Below, one piece after another: positions 34,324 to 43,813 of a DNA stretch of 64,000 nucleotides. The DNA comes from Bacteroidota bacterium (GTDB lineage: Bacteria > Bacteroidota > Bacteroidia > Bacteroidales > Dysgonomonadaceae): assembly GCA_023388315.1 (NCBI GenBank), contig JAEWGM010000008.1, forward strand, positions 66,577-130,576. Reading direction: 5' to 3'. The first letter of the stretch is position 1. Each line of letters begins with the position of its first letter. The notes under the pieces were generated by a model. It had not been told where the DNA came from. It saw nothing but the letters and a program-made list of their open reading frames with translations, and did not search any database. The position numbers were made by a program, and so were the translations under genes.

Positions 34324-34890
34324 ATGGCATCGTTATCCAACATACAAAATTTTAATAATTTATTCAACGAATATCAAGAGCGATTCATTCGTTTTGCTAT
34401 GAGCTATGTGAGAGACAAGCAAATAGCCGAGGACTTTGTATCGGAAGCGTTTGTTGCTTATTGGGAGAGGATACACCAGTTTTCGGAGAACGATAATCTC
34501 CCTGCCTATATCTTAACTATGGTGAAAAACAAATGCTTAAACCATTTACAGCACTTGCAAACACGGTATCGTGTTGAAAAAGAAATAAACGACCACGAAG
34601 TTTGGCTTTTAAACCTGAACATAAACACGCTACAAGCTTGCGATCCAGATTTTATTTTTTCGGAGGAGATTCAACAAATTATTGATGAAACCTTGAAAAA
34701 ATTGCCGTCGAAAACACGAAAGATTTTTGTCCTGAATCGTTTCAACTATTTATCTTATAAGGAAATTGCAGAGAAAATGAACTTAAGCCAAAAAACCATC
34801 GAGTTTCATATATCTAAAGCACTTTCTCATCTTCGCTTAGCCTTAAAAGATTTCATTGTAGCCATAGTCTTTTTTATTTATTTTTATTAA
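34324..34890 (+). CDS. ECF RNA polymerase sigma factor (FecI-like)
   Basis: Alternative sigma factor that should direct transcription of the downstream SusC/SusD locus when released by the FecR partner. 188 residues: region 2 at about 13-75 (FNEYQERFIRFAMSYVRD, AEDFVSEAFVAYWERI) and region 4 at about 125-180 (LPSKTRKIFVLNRFNYLSYKE, AEKMNLSQKTIEFHI). It belongs to the sigma-70 family of Bacteroidota ECF/FecI type. The anti-sigma gene follows after 72 bases. A striking palindrome covers its promoter. Confidence 0.93.
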   Translation: MASLSNIQNFNNLFNEYQERFIRFAMSYVRDKQIAEDFVSEAFVAYWERIHQFSENDNLPAYILTMVKNKCLNHLQHLQTRYRVEKEINDHEVWLLNLNINTLQACDPDFIFSEEIQQIIDETLKKLPSKTRKIFVLNRFNYLSYKEIAEKMNLSQKTIEFHISKALSHLRLALKDFIVAIVFFIYFY

Positions 34891-34962
34891 AAACTCCTTC
34901 TTTTTGTTAGGGTACATGTCTTCTCATTTGTTATACTTATACAAAGTGATGAATTATACTAC

Positions 34963-35871
34963 ATGAACAGAGACATACTATACTGTTTTTTTGAAGGCAC
35001 AGCAACTTTAGAAGAGGAAATGCAAATTAGGCAGTGGATGAACTTGTCGGATGCAAACGCACAATTTTTCAAACAAGAACGAGCTACCTATGATGCCCTA
35101 TTACTAACCTCTCGAAAATTTTCGCACCAAAACAGAAATAAACGAATGCATTGGCTGCTGGGTTCGGTTGCTGCCGTTTTGCTTTTGCTTATTATCAGTG
35201 GGCTCTATTTTTTAAGTGCAACTGGCCCGACCGAATATAATACAATAATTGTTCCACCGGGACAGCGAATCAACGTTATTTTGGCAGACAACTCCAATAT
35301 TTGGTTAAACGCCAATTCAACATTTCGTTATCCTACTCAATTTTCGCAAAAAACCAGAATGGTTTATTTGGATGGTGAGGGCTATTTTAATGTAAGTGAG
35401 AACAAGAAAAAACCGTTTATCGTGAAAACAAATTTAGGCGATATAAAGGTTACGGGAACTTCTTTTAATGTAGAGGCATATACGCGTTTCAACAAATTTG
35501 AAACCAGCCTTTTTGAAGGAAGCGTTGAGATTTATAAAAACAACACCAAACTAACCTCCCTAACTCCCAATGAAATAGCAAGCATAAGGGGTAACAATTT
35601 CACTATTGACAAAATAAAAGACAATGACAAATACCTATGGAAAAACGGGTTAATAGCTTTTAACAACAAACGGTTGGAAGAAATACTTTCCTCTCTCGAA
35701 AAATATTTTGATGTAAAAATACAAATCCATTCAACATCACTACCGAAACACACTTATACCGGAAAATTCCGGCAATCTGATGGTATTGATTATGCTTTGC
35801 GAGTATTACAGCGAAGCATACATTTCAACTATGAAAGAGATGAAGCAACAGGGACAATTTTTATAAAATAA
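34963..35871 (+). CDS. FecR-type anti-sigma factor
   Basis: Inner-membrane anti-sigma that holds the ECF sigma factor and receives the signal from the outer-membrane transporter. 302 residues: N-terminal cytoplasmic part (1-60, with LEEEMQIRQWMNLSDAN), one TM segment (about 66-87, LLGSVAAVLLLLIISGLYFL), and a periplasmic FecR domain (about 95-215, with INVILADNSNIWLNANSTF and DGEGYFNVSENKKKPF) plus a DUF4974 C-terminal domain (about 225-302) ending with a typical YERDEATGTIFIK. It lies 72 bases after sigma and 141 bases before SusC. Confidence 0.93.
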   Translation: MNRDILYCFFEGTATLEEEMQIRQWMNLSDANAQFFKQERATYDALLLTSRKFSHQNRNKRMHWLLGSVAAVLLLLIISGLYFLSATGPTEYNTIIVPPGQRINVILADNSNIWLNANSTFRYPTQFSQKTRMVYLDGEGYFNVSENKKKPFIVKTNLGDIKVTGTSFNVEAYTRFNKFETSLFEGSVEIYKNNTKLTSLTPNEIASIRGNNFTIDKIKDNDKYLWKNGLIAFNNKRLEEILSSLEKYFDVKIQIHSTSLPKHTYTGKFRQSDGIDYALRVLQRSIHFNYERDEATGTIFIK

Positions 35872-35922
35872 CCATTCACTGAAATTTTTATTGCCTATGA
35901 TTTAAATAAATAAAAAGAAAAA

Positions 35923-35950
35923 ATCGGCAAACGCTGCAACGTTTACCGAT
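35923..35950 (+). terminator. Hairpin between the FecR gene and SusC (attenuator or weak terminator)
   Basis: ATCGG-C-AAACG and CGTTT-A-CCGAT pair over 5+5 bases around a 6-base loop. No clear T run follows, so it may be a processing or attenuating structure that separates the regulator and transporter transcripts. Confidence 0.4.
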
Positions 35951-36012
35951 CACATGTTTCTGTCAACACTACCAAAAAAATTAATGTATTAACTAAAAAC
36001 AATTACAAATGT

Positions 36013-39000
36013 ATGAAGAAAAACAACTCCTTGGGTAATAATTTAACCGATAAAGTACCCATTAAACATTTTTTATTGATTATGCGCACAACTTTTATCC
36101 TTTTGTTTGTCTGTATTTTCTATACAATGGCAGAAAATGGTTACACGCAAAATGCCCGAGTAACCCTTAACAAGCGCAATGTCTCGCTTAAAGATGTGTT
36201 AAACGAGATAGAAAGTCAAACAGACTATCTGTTTATATACAACAATGAAGTAAATACAGCCGCAAAAGTATCGGTAAAGGCCAAACAACAGGCAGTTTCT
36301 AACGTGCTTAAATCATTATTGAAAAATAAAGATGTGGATTATTCGATGGAGGGGAACCATATCATCCTTTCCGCCGGAAAGAAAAAAGTAGAAAGTGATA
36401 AAGAAACGCTAAGCAAAGTTGTTCAACAACAAAAAAAGCGCATAAGCGGAACAGTTGTAGATGCGGCAGGAGAACCCATTATTGGCGCCAATGTGGTTGA
36501 AGCAGGCACAACTAATGGAACGGTTACGGACATGGATGGTAATTTCACCTTGAGCGTAGAAGAAGGTGCGAGTATCACTATAACTTATATAGGATATTCA
36601 GAACAAATCATGCAGATAGGTACTGCCAGTTCATACTCAATCACCTTGATAGAAGATTTGTATACACTTCAGGAAGTTGTCGCAATTGGTTACGGGACGA
36701 CGAGAAAGGAAAGTCTAGTAGGCGCTGTATCCTCTGTTTCTGGTGATGAAATTGCTTCTGTCCACTCCACCAATGTTACAACTGCAATTTCCGGAAGACT
36801 ACCAGGAGCTGTTGTAATTCAAGGTACAGGAGAACCCGGTCTAGATGATGCGAGAATTTTAGTAAGAGGTAGAACGACATTAGGTGATAATACTGGGCCT
36901 CTGGTAGTAATTGACGGTATTCCTGGAAGAAGCTTATATGAAATTGATTCAAATGACATAGAAAGTATATCACTTCTAAAAGATGCTTCTGCTTCAATTT
37001 ATGGATCACAAGCAGCAAACGGGGTAATCTTGGTAACAACAAAAGAAGGTACTGTTGGAAAATTGGTAACCTATTCTTTCAATCAAGGATTTAAAACACC
37101 AACAATCCTTCCAGAAGTGGCAAATGCTGGAGAGTATTCCCAATACATCAGCGATTACCAAGATTATGAAGGTCTTGCTCGTTTATATTCAGATAGAGAT
37201 ATTGAACTTTTCAGGAATGGCAGAGATCCTTGGGAACACCCACAAACAGACTGGATGGGTGATTTGGTTAGAAAATGGGCATTACAGAGCCACCATAACT
37301 TGTCAATGAGTGGATCCTTTGAGAAAACTAGGTATTATGCTTCTATTGGATACCGTAATGATGAAGCAATGTATGCTCAAGAATCCACAAACTATAAACA
37401 ATATAATTTAAGACTTAGACTAAACATTCCTATCACAGATTATTTTGATGCATCAGTTTCTTATGGTGGCTTTTTAACTTCAAGAAAATTTCCTACAACA
37501 GGGTCATATTATTTGGTAGGATGGGCAACACTAGTCGTACCTACTGAACCATCTTTTTGGCCTACAGGCGAGCCTGGCCCGGACTTTGAAAGTGGTGTTA
37601 ATCCTGTTGTAAATACTAGCTTCGATGCAGGGTATGATATACAAAAAAATTATAAGAATGAGATCACTTTTAATGCATCATTTAAGCCGAAAAAAATTGA
37701 AGGACTTTCATTAAACGGTTACTTCACTTACGATGTATATAATGGTAAAAATAAATTCTTCAAAAAACCTTGGACTCTGTATTATGCCGATTGGGATTCT
37801 GCAACAAGAGACAGTGAAGGATTTATTACTGACATGAAATTAATTCCAAGGTTAAGAGGACTTGAAACACCTGAACTTAATGAATATAGTGGTAATAGTG
37901 TTCGTAAGATGTATAATGTTAATGCAAATTATTCAAAAGACTTTGGAGATCATTCTTTCTCAGCGTTTATCGGCTTTGAAGAATTATCCGAAAACTCAAG
38001 TGGCTTCAATGCATTCAGAAAGTATTACATTTCTGATTTGGTTCAAACTTTGGATGCAGGAGGAGATCAAGATAAAGACAACTCAGGATGGGAAGCTATT
38101 TATGCCAGACAATCATGGATCGGTAGGTTGAATTACGATTATAAAGACAAGTATTTATTCGAATTTATATTCAGAAGGGATGGTTCACTCAAGTTTCCCC
38201 CTAATAGTAGGTGGGGAAATTTTCCCGCCGTTTTGTTTGCTTGGCGCGCTTCTGAAGAAAGGTTTTGGAAAAACAATCTCTCTTTTATAGATTATTTTAA
38301 GTTTAGGACATCGTATGGTCGCATGGGAATGGATCCTGGCGCGCCATTTCAATATATAAACAAATATAGCTTGGCACCCGGCATGACAATGGGAACTAAC
38401 AAAGTTGTGAATACCAAGATTTATCAATCTGTAATTGCCAACCCAAACATAACTTGGGAGAAACAGTCTACTTTCAATATAGGTTTCGACTCACATATTC
38501 TAAACAGGTTATTCCACCTAAATGCAGAGTTCTTTTTTAATGAAAGATCTGATATTTTATCACCACGTGATGCGTCAGTTCCGGCATACACTGGTCTATC
38601 ACTACCATCTGAGAATATTGCGATAGTTAATAACAGAGGATTTGAAGTTGACGCAGGTTATCATAAGCAGATCAATAACGATTTGAGAATAAATATCAAC
38701 GGAAATATAAGCTGGAATAGGAATAAAGTTGTTTTTACAGACGAGCCAGCCAGATCAGTTCCATGGCAAGTAAGAACAGGCCATCCATACGGCACTCATT
38801 TGGTTTACAACTCCTTAGGCATATTTAAAACTCAAGAAGACGTTGATAATTATCCACATTGGTCTGGTGCAAAACCAGGTGATGTCATTTTTGAAGATGT
38901 TAACGGTGATGGGGTCATTAATGCAGATGATAGAATATTAATTGATAAAACAGACGCACCCGAATTGTTCTACGGCCTTATGATAGATCTAAATTATAAA

Positions 39001-39429
39001 AACTGGGCTATATCAATACAGGGGCAGGGACAAGGTGATTATTTCAAAAGTGTAATAGGTGGAAATAGAGGAATTGGTCAGAATGTTTTCAAATGGATGG
39101 CAACTGATTACTGGACACCTGAAAATAACAATTCTAATGTTGCGAGACCGTTTCACAGAGCGGATCAATACTGGTCTTATCTAAGCAACGCAAATACTTA
39201 TTGGTATGACAATATGGCATATTTCAGGCTTAAGAATGTTATTGTAAGCTACAATTTACCGCAGAATTTCACATCTAGCATTGGGCTTAAAAATGTAAAT
39301 CTATTTGTATCAGGATATAATTTACTCTTAATTCATTCTAAACAAAGAAAATATGATCCTGAAGTTGGTGATCCTCAGACCTATCCAGCTATGAAAACAT
39401 TATCGTTTGGTGCAAGGATTGATTTCTAA
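36013..39429 (+). CDS. SusC/RagA TonB-dependent transporter with signalling (STN) domain
   Basis: Outer-membrane importer of oligosaccharides or glycosides. 1138 residues: long N-terminal signal region, then a secretin/TonB short N-terminal domain at about 48-118 (VTLNKRNVSLKDVLNEIESQT, NNEVNTAAKVSVKA), which in FecA-like systems contacts FecR. Then a carboxypeptidase-regulatory-like domain (about 142-225, RISGTVVDAAGEPIIGANVVE), a plug (about 225-345, with LVGAVSSVSGDEIAS and LKDASASIYGSQAANGVILVTT) and a beta-barrel ending FGARIDF. The STN domain together with the sigma/FecR genes upstream implies ligand-induced expression. Transport substrate is inferred only from the neighbouring enzymes. 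Confidence 0.94.
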   Translation: MKKNNSLGNNLTDKVPIKHFLLIMRTTFILLFVCIFYTMAENGYTQNARVTLNKRNVSLKDVLNEIESQTDYLFIYNNEVNTAAKVSVKAKQQAVSNVLKSLLKNKDVDYSMEGNHIILSAGKKKVESDKETLSKVVQQQKKRISGTVVDAAGEPIIGANVVEAGTTNGTVTDMDGNFTLSVEEGASITITYIGYSEQIMQIGTASSYSITLIEDLYTLQEVVAIGYGTTRKESLVGAVSSVSGDEIASVHSTNVTTAISGRLPGAVVIQGTGEPGLDDARILVRGRTTLGDNTGPLVVIDGIPGRSLYEIDSNDIESISLLKDASASIYGSQAANGVILVTTKEGTVGKLVTYSFNQGFKTPTILPEVANAGEYSQYISDYQDYEGLARLYSDRDIELFRNGRDPWEHPQTDWMGDLVRKWALQSHHNLSMSGSFEKTRYYASIGYRNDEAMYAQESTNYKQYNLRLRLNIPITDYFDASVSYGGFLTSRKFPTTGSYYLVGWATLVVPTEPSFWPTGEPGPDFESGVNPVVNTSFDAGYDIQKNYKNEITFNASFKPKKIEGLSLNGYFTYDVYNGKNKFFKKPWTLYYADWDSATRDSEGFITDMKLIPRLRGLETPELNEYSGNSVRKMYNVNANYSKDFGDHSFSAFIGFEELSENSSGFNAFRKYYISDLVQTLDAGGDQDKDNSGWEAIYARQSWIGRLNYDYKDKYLFEFIFRRDGSLKFPPNSRWGNFPAVLFAWRASEERFWKNNLSFIDYFKFRTSYGRMGMDPGAPFQYINKYSLAPGMTMGTNKVVNTKIYQSVIANPNITWEKQSTFNIGFDSHILNRLFHLNAEFFFNERSDILSPRDASVPAYTGLSLPSENIAIVNNRGFEVDAGYHKQINNDLRININGNISWNRNKVVFTDEPARSVPWQVRTGHPYGTHLVYNSLGIFKTQEDVDNYPHWSGAKPGDVIFEDVNGDGVINADDRILIDKTDAPELFYGLMIDLNYKNWAISIQGQGQGDYFKSVIGGNRGIGQNVFKWMATDYWTPENNNSNVARPFHRADQYWSYLSNANTYWYDNMAYFRLKNVIVSYNLPQNFTSSIGLKNVNLFVSGYNLLLIHSKQRKYDPEVGDPQTYPAMKTLSFGARIDF

Positions 39430-39449
39430 TTAATAAAAAATATCAGGAT

Positions 39450-41369
39450 ATGAAAAAGAATATTATAAAATCTATATTTATTATTTGTGTTACCTCAATT
39501 ATAATAAGCGCATGTACTGACGTTCTCGACCAAAGTCCAGTAGATTCATTTAATGAAGAATCTCTTTTCCAGGACGTAAATTTAGTTGAAGCGTTTCTGT
39601 ATCAATGTTATGATGTTATTGGAGGTAATCGTGAAGAGGTATTAGGAATGCGTGAAGACCTGTTGTCTTCTTCAACTGATGAACTCCTTAATATCCATAG
39701 AGCGGGGCAAACAACATTTACAAAAGGTAATCTAACTCCAGATTACTTAGGACATTTTGGGGACTGGAGATATGGCTGGCTACTTTGGAATGAAAACTAT
39801 ATGAATATAAAGAACGTCAACACACTTTTGAGTGGAATTGACAACGTCCCTGTCAGTACAGATGCTGATACAAAGAGAATCGAACAAATTAAAGCTGAGG
39901 CTTATTTCATAAGAGCATTTAATTACACCAATCTTCTTAGATCATATGGGGGAGTAATTTTAATTGATAAAAAACTTAACTTAGATGATGATTTTACTAC
40001 TCAGCAAAGAGCAACCTTACAAGAGACTTTAGATTTTATATTGAGCGATTTGAACAATGCAATAGCAGGGTTACCGTTTAAAGGAGAAATCGAACAAGGT
40101 AGAGCAACAAAAGGTGCTGCAGCAGCTTTAAAATCTCGTTTGTTAAGTTTTTTATCAGGAGAACTAACTAATGGAGGTTATGAATCATCAAATCCACTTG
40201 TTTCACTTCAAGGTAATGTACGTAATCAAATACTTACGCAGGCAAAAAATGCTGCTAAGGAGATTATAGATGGAAATTATGGACAATACTTACTGACTGG
40301 CACTACTGAAGACCCACCATCCAATATGAGTGAGGAAGAAGTTATGACATATGCAAATAATTATGCTAGCATTTTTTTACAAAAAGGAGAATGGAACGAT
40401 GAAGTGATTTTTGGTGTACAGTATCTGAATAGACAAGGGAACAGAGTCCGTAATAATTTATATTGGGGTCCAAATGGCTACAATAACTGGGGAAACAATG
40501 AGCCTATTGAAACTACGGTAAGACAGTACGAAATGAAAGATGGCACACCCTTTATATGGGATAAATATAATCCTGGAGAAATGAATGTAAGAGCTTTTTC
40601 AAGAGAACAACTGGAATCAGACCCTGAAAGAAATCCTTATTACGGTCGTGAGCCTAGATTTTACGCAAGCATTCTCTATGATGGTGCTTCTTGGAGAGAA
40701 AGGGCTTCTACAGACAACAAAGTTCAAATTGGACATACAATGACTGTTCCCGGTAATAGTTTAATTGGAAAAGATGTTTCAGCTGTTATGGCTCAAGTAG
40801 AATCAATGTCTGCTTCACTTATAGGTGGAAATGACTCGAGATCTGCTTCTAATCAAGCCTGGAATGGGACTAAGACTGGCTACTATTTGAAGAAAATGCT
40901 CGATGTGGAAATTGATGGCGAGCTTAACAATAATGAAAACTCATGGCTGGAAATCAGGTTTGCAGAAGTAATATTAGATTATGCTGAGGCGTGTATTGAA
41001 CTTGGTGAAATTCAAGAAGGGCTTGAAGCTGTGAATATGATAAGAAACCGTGCTGGGTTACCAGATAGACCCTTAACCGTTGATCAGGAACAAGCACGTG
41101 AATGGTATAGGCATGAGAGGTTCATAGAAATGATGGCAGAAGGAGATAGATGGTACTGTATAAGAAAATGGATGATATGCGAAGATGTAATAACCGATTT
41201 TAGTCCTTTATACATTTATCACTTTAGTGATGGTGTCTCAGTTTATGTATATAATACTGAAACACTTGCAGACACAAGATCCTTTAATAGGGCCAACTAT
41301 TGGCTGCCAATTACGAGAGATGAAGTAAATAAAGCTCCACAATTACAGCAAAATCCAGGATATAATTAA
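39450..41369 (+). CDS. SusD/RagB surface ligand-binding lipoprotein
   Basis: Surface glycan-binding partner of the SusC just upstream (20 bases apart). 639 residues; signal with lipobox IISACTD (Cys22). It has the SusD family order: N-terminal TPR-like helices (YFIRAFNYTNLLRSYGGVILI near residue 150), a central region, and a C-terminal RagB/SusD domain with ILDYAEACIELGEIQEGLEAV and ending NKAPQLQQNPGYN. It is longer than average, with extra loop sequence at residues about 290-420. AT-rich composition: 20 of 60 bases are G or C at 40021-40080. Confidence 0.94.
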   Translation: MKKNIIKSIFIICVTSIIISACTDVLDQSPVDSFNEESLFQDVNLVEAFLYQCYDVIGGNREEVLGMREDLLSSSTDELLNIHRAGQTTFTKGNLTPDYLGHFGDWRYGWLLWNENYMNIKNVNTLLSGIDNVPVSTDADTKRIEQIKAEAYFIRAFNYTNLLRSYGGVILIDKKLNLDDDFTTQQRATLQETLDFILSDLNNAIAGLPFKGEIEQGRATKGAAAALKSRLLSFLSGELTNGGYESSNPLVSLQGNVRNQILTQAKNAAKEIIDGNYGQYLLTGTTEDPPSNMSEEEVMTYANNYASIFLQKGEWNDEVIFGVQYLNRQGNRVRNNLYWGPNGYNNWGNNEPIETTVRQYEMKDGTPFIWDKYNPGEMNVRAFSREQLESDPERNPYYGREPRFYASILYDGASWRERASTDNKVQIGHTMTVPGNSLIGKDVSAVMAQVESMSASLIGGNDSRSASNQAWNGTKTGYYLKKMLDVEIDGELNNNENSWLEIRFAEVILDYAEACIELGEIQEGLEAVNMIRNRAGLPDRPLTVDQEQAREWYRHERFIEMMAEGDRWYCIRKWMICEDVITDFSPLYIYHFSDGVSVYVYNTETLADTRSFNRANYWLPITRDEVNKAPQLQQNPGYN

Positions 41370-41387
41370 TTTATAAAAACAATAACT

Positions 41388-42710
41388 ATGACCTATTCAA
41401 GAAGAAAATTTATCAAGACAGCAGGATTGGCTACTGTCGGAACTATTATCTCTCCTAGGGTGACATTGGGGTCGAACTCGATTTGGACGTCCAACAGCAA
41501 CACGCTGAAAGTGGGATTGGTCGGTTGTGGCGGCCGCGGGACAGGTGCTGCAGGAGAGGCGTTGAATGCAGATCCAAATGTGATTATTACGGCTATGGCT
41601 GACGCATTTGGAGATCAGCTTCAAAATTCTTATAATACTCTTAAAGAGAAATATGGAGCAAAAGTACAGGTGCCAGATAGCCACAAATTTACGGGGCTTG
41701 ATGCATACCAAAAGTTAATAGATTCCGACATTGATGTTGTATTATTGGCAGCTCCCACCTGTTTCAGGCCTCAACATTTAGAAGCGGCAGTCAACGCAGG
41801 CAAACACATTTTCTGCGAAAAACCTTTTGCAGTCGACAGCCCGGGGTTACGTAAAGTTATGGCTGCTGTAAAAAGAGCAAAAGATAAAAACCTTTCGTTA
41901 GTTTCAGGTTTTTGTTGGAGATATCATCTTCCTAAAAGAGAAACTTTCTCAAAGGTGCTAGATGGACAAATTGGACAAATTCTCACCGCCGAAGCATCAT
42001 ACGATACTGGCGAATTATGGTATAAGGAACGTCAAAGCGGATGGTCTGATTTCGAATATCAACTTCGTAATTGGCTTTATTATAATTGGTTATCGGGAGA
42101 CCATATTGTTGAACAAGCCATTCACAGTATAGACATGCTACAATGGGCTATGGGTGATGTCTCCCCTATCAGCGTTGTTGGTACCGGTGGAAGACAAAAA
42201 AGAACAGAGAAAAAATACGGAAATATTTATGACCATTTTGCTGTGATTTATGAATATCCCAACGGCGCAAAAGCATATTTCCGTTGTCGCCAACAAAACA
42301 ACACAACTCCCGCTTACGCAGTAGAATTGGTTGGTTCTGATGGAAAATGTGTGGTGGATTGTCGGACTGGCCTTCACGAAATCACTGGTAAAAAACCATG
42401 GAAATACGATGATGAGACAAAATTTACCGATGCTGAAGCTTATAAAAAGTCAAAAGTAAGAAGTATGTATCAACAAGAACACGATGAGTTATTTGCCTCT
42501 ATCAGAGCAAACAAGCCCATGAATGACGGCAAATGGATGACACGTACTAATCTACTAGCATTGGCAGGTCGTATGGCAGGATATACCGGACAAACAATTT
42601 CATTAGAAAAAGCCCTAGCTTCTAATGAAACATATTTTCCTGAAAATGTATTTTGGGATATGAAATATGATATTCCTATCGCTATACCTGGTATTACTGA
42701 ATTTAAATAA
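41388..42710 (+). CDS. Gfo/Idh/MocA oxidoreductase with Tat-type signal
   Basis: NAD(P)-dependent sugar oxidoreductase of the Gfo/Idh/MocA family, exported. The N-terminus SRRKFIKTAGLATVGTI is a twin-arginine signal. The Rossmann motif is VGLVGCGGRGTGAAG (about residue 45), the EKP motif is FCEKPFAVDS (about 142), and DHIVEQAIHSIDMLQWAMG (about 238) carries the catalytic-site His region. 440 residues. It follows the SusD gene by 18 bases. In related loci such enzymes oxidise the glycoside at C3 or reduce the keto-sugar; which of the two this one does is not visible. Confidence 0.9.
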   Translation: MTYSRRKFIKTAGLATVGTIISPRVTLGSNSIWTSNSNTLKVGLVGCGGRGTGAAGEALNADPNVIITAMADAFGDQLQNSYNTLKEKYGAKVQVPDSHKFTGLDAYQKLIDSDIDVVLLAAPTCFRPQHLEAAVNAGKHIFCEKPFAVDSPGLRKVMAAVKRAKDKNLSLVSGFCWRYHLPKRETFSKVLDGQIGQILTAEASYDTGELWYKERQSGWSDFEYQLRNWLYYNWLSGDHIVEQAIHSIDMLQWAMGDVSPISVVGTGGRQKRTEKKYGNIYDHFAVIYEYPNGAKAYFRCRQQNNTTPAYAVELVGSDGKCVVDCRTGLHEITGKKPWKYDDETKFTDAEAYKKSKVRSMYQQEHDELFASIRANKPMNDGKWMTRTNLLALAGRMAGYTGQTISLEKALASNETYFPENVFWDMKYDIPIAIPGITEFK

Positions 42711-42717
42711 TATTACA

Positions 42718-43650
42718 ATGAACAAACGGGAATTTATAAAATCCGCAGCCATTGTTGCAGGGGCTACAACCTTATCATCCATTGTGTCTGCAAATAGTTA
42801 TCAGAATAAATCTTCTTCCTCAAAAAAAATGTCAACAGATAAAATAATCTTAAAGAAGGGATTAGTTTTTCAAATGATAAAAGAGGATTTATCGTTAGTC
42901 GATAAGTTTAAACTCGCAAAAGATATCGGTTTTGATGGAATTGAGTTGAATAGCCCCACGGAATTCAACATTCAAGAGATACTCAATGCCAAATCACAAT
43001 CAGGAATTGAATTACCAACTGTTATCAATAAAGACCATTGGTCAAAACCTCTTTCTGATCCTGATCTAAAAGTAAGAGAAGAATGTATTAAATCTATAGC
43101 CAAATCTCTAGAAGAAACTCAAGAGTTTGGCGGGGATACAGTTTTAGTAGTCCCTGGCGTTGTTAATGACAAAGTTAGTTATGAACAAGCCTATAATACC
43201 TCATTAGATTCTATAAGAAGATTAATTCCATATGTTGAGAAGACCAGAATTCAAATAGGACTAGAAAATGTTTGGAACAATTTCCTTATAAGCCCTGTAG
43301 AAGCAAAAAGATTTGTGGATGAAATAAATCACCCATTAATCGGCTGGTATTTCGATATAGGAAACGTGTTACGCTATGGCTGGCCCGAACATTGGATAAA
43401 GACATTGAATTCTCGCATAAAAAAACTTCATATGAAAGAATTCAGCCGTGAATTAATGAATAACGAAGGATTATGGGCAGGATTTAAAGTTGAAATTTTG
43501 AAAGGAGATAATAATTGGCCTGCTGTGATGCAAGCAGTACGAGAAATTGATTATTCGGGTGGATGGTTAACGGTAGAAGTAGAAGGAGGAAACCGAAAAA
43601 GACTCCAGCAGATTTCGAAAGAAATGGATGAAATAATTAGCTATCTGTAA
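42718..43650 (+). CDS. TIM-barrel sugar isomerase/epimerase-like protein (paralogue A)
   Basis: 310-residue xylose-isomerase-like TIM barrel with an N-terminal export signal (NKREFIKSAAIVAGATTLSS). Characteristic strands: GFDGIELNSPTEF, TVLVVPGVVNDKVSYE, IQIGLENVWNNF with conserved Glu, GWYFDIGNVLRYG and KKLHMKEFSREL. These supply the Glu/Asp/His metal ligands of the family. It starts 7 bases after the preceding oxidoreductase. I chose ATG 42718 over the longer frame from 42667, which overlaps the previous gene. It is a close paralogue of the gene at 44850 and AT-richer. It ends an operon: a strong terminator follows. Confidence 0.85.
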   Translation: MNKREFIKSAAIVAGATTLSSIVSANSYQNKSSSSKKMSTDKIILKKGLVFQMIKEDLSLVDKFKLAKDIGFDGIELNSPTEFNIQEILNAKSQSGIELPTVINKDHWSKPLSDPDLKVREECIKSIAKSLEETQEFGGDTVLVVPGVVNDKVSYEQAYNTSLDSIRRLIPYVEKTRIQIGLENVWNNFLISPVEAKRFVDEINHPLIGWYFDIGNVLRYGWPEHWIKTLNSRIKKLHMKEFSRELMNNEGLWAGFKVEILKGDNNWPAVMQAVREIDYSGGWLTVEVEGGNRKRLQQISKEMDEIISYL

Positions 43651-43671
43651 ATTAGGAGTCCATTTCTTCAT

Positions 43672-43709
43672 AAAAGGGTTGTCATTTAGCGCCAATGGCA
43701 ATCCTTTTT
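43672..43709 (+). terminator. Terminator after the first SusCD operon
   Basis: A 15-base stem, AAAAGGGTTGTCATT against AATGGCAATCCTTTT, with two G-T wobbles, a 7-base loop (43687-43693) and T residues at the end. Confidence 0.85.
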
Positions 43710-43775
43710 ATTTCCGTATTAGTAAATATATTAAGGAAGTTTTTATTTAAAATTTATAATTCCGTTAATTTTAAA

Positions 43776-43783
43776 TACATTTG
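43776..43783 (+). promoter_or_regulatory. -7 element of the isomerase-like lipoprotein gene
   Basis: TACATTTG matches TAnnTTTG and overlaps the alternative start codon at 43781, which supports the start at 43814. Confidence 0.45.
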
Positions 43784-43813
43784 TTCTACATCAATCAAAA
43801 TTACACTGTAGAT

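Noticed and set aside
36013..36600. Swap of the STN domain onto an unrelated SusC, suggested by slightly more core-like codons at the 5' end
   Set aside because: The difference is small and I could not place a boundary; kept out of the findings.
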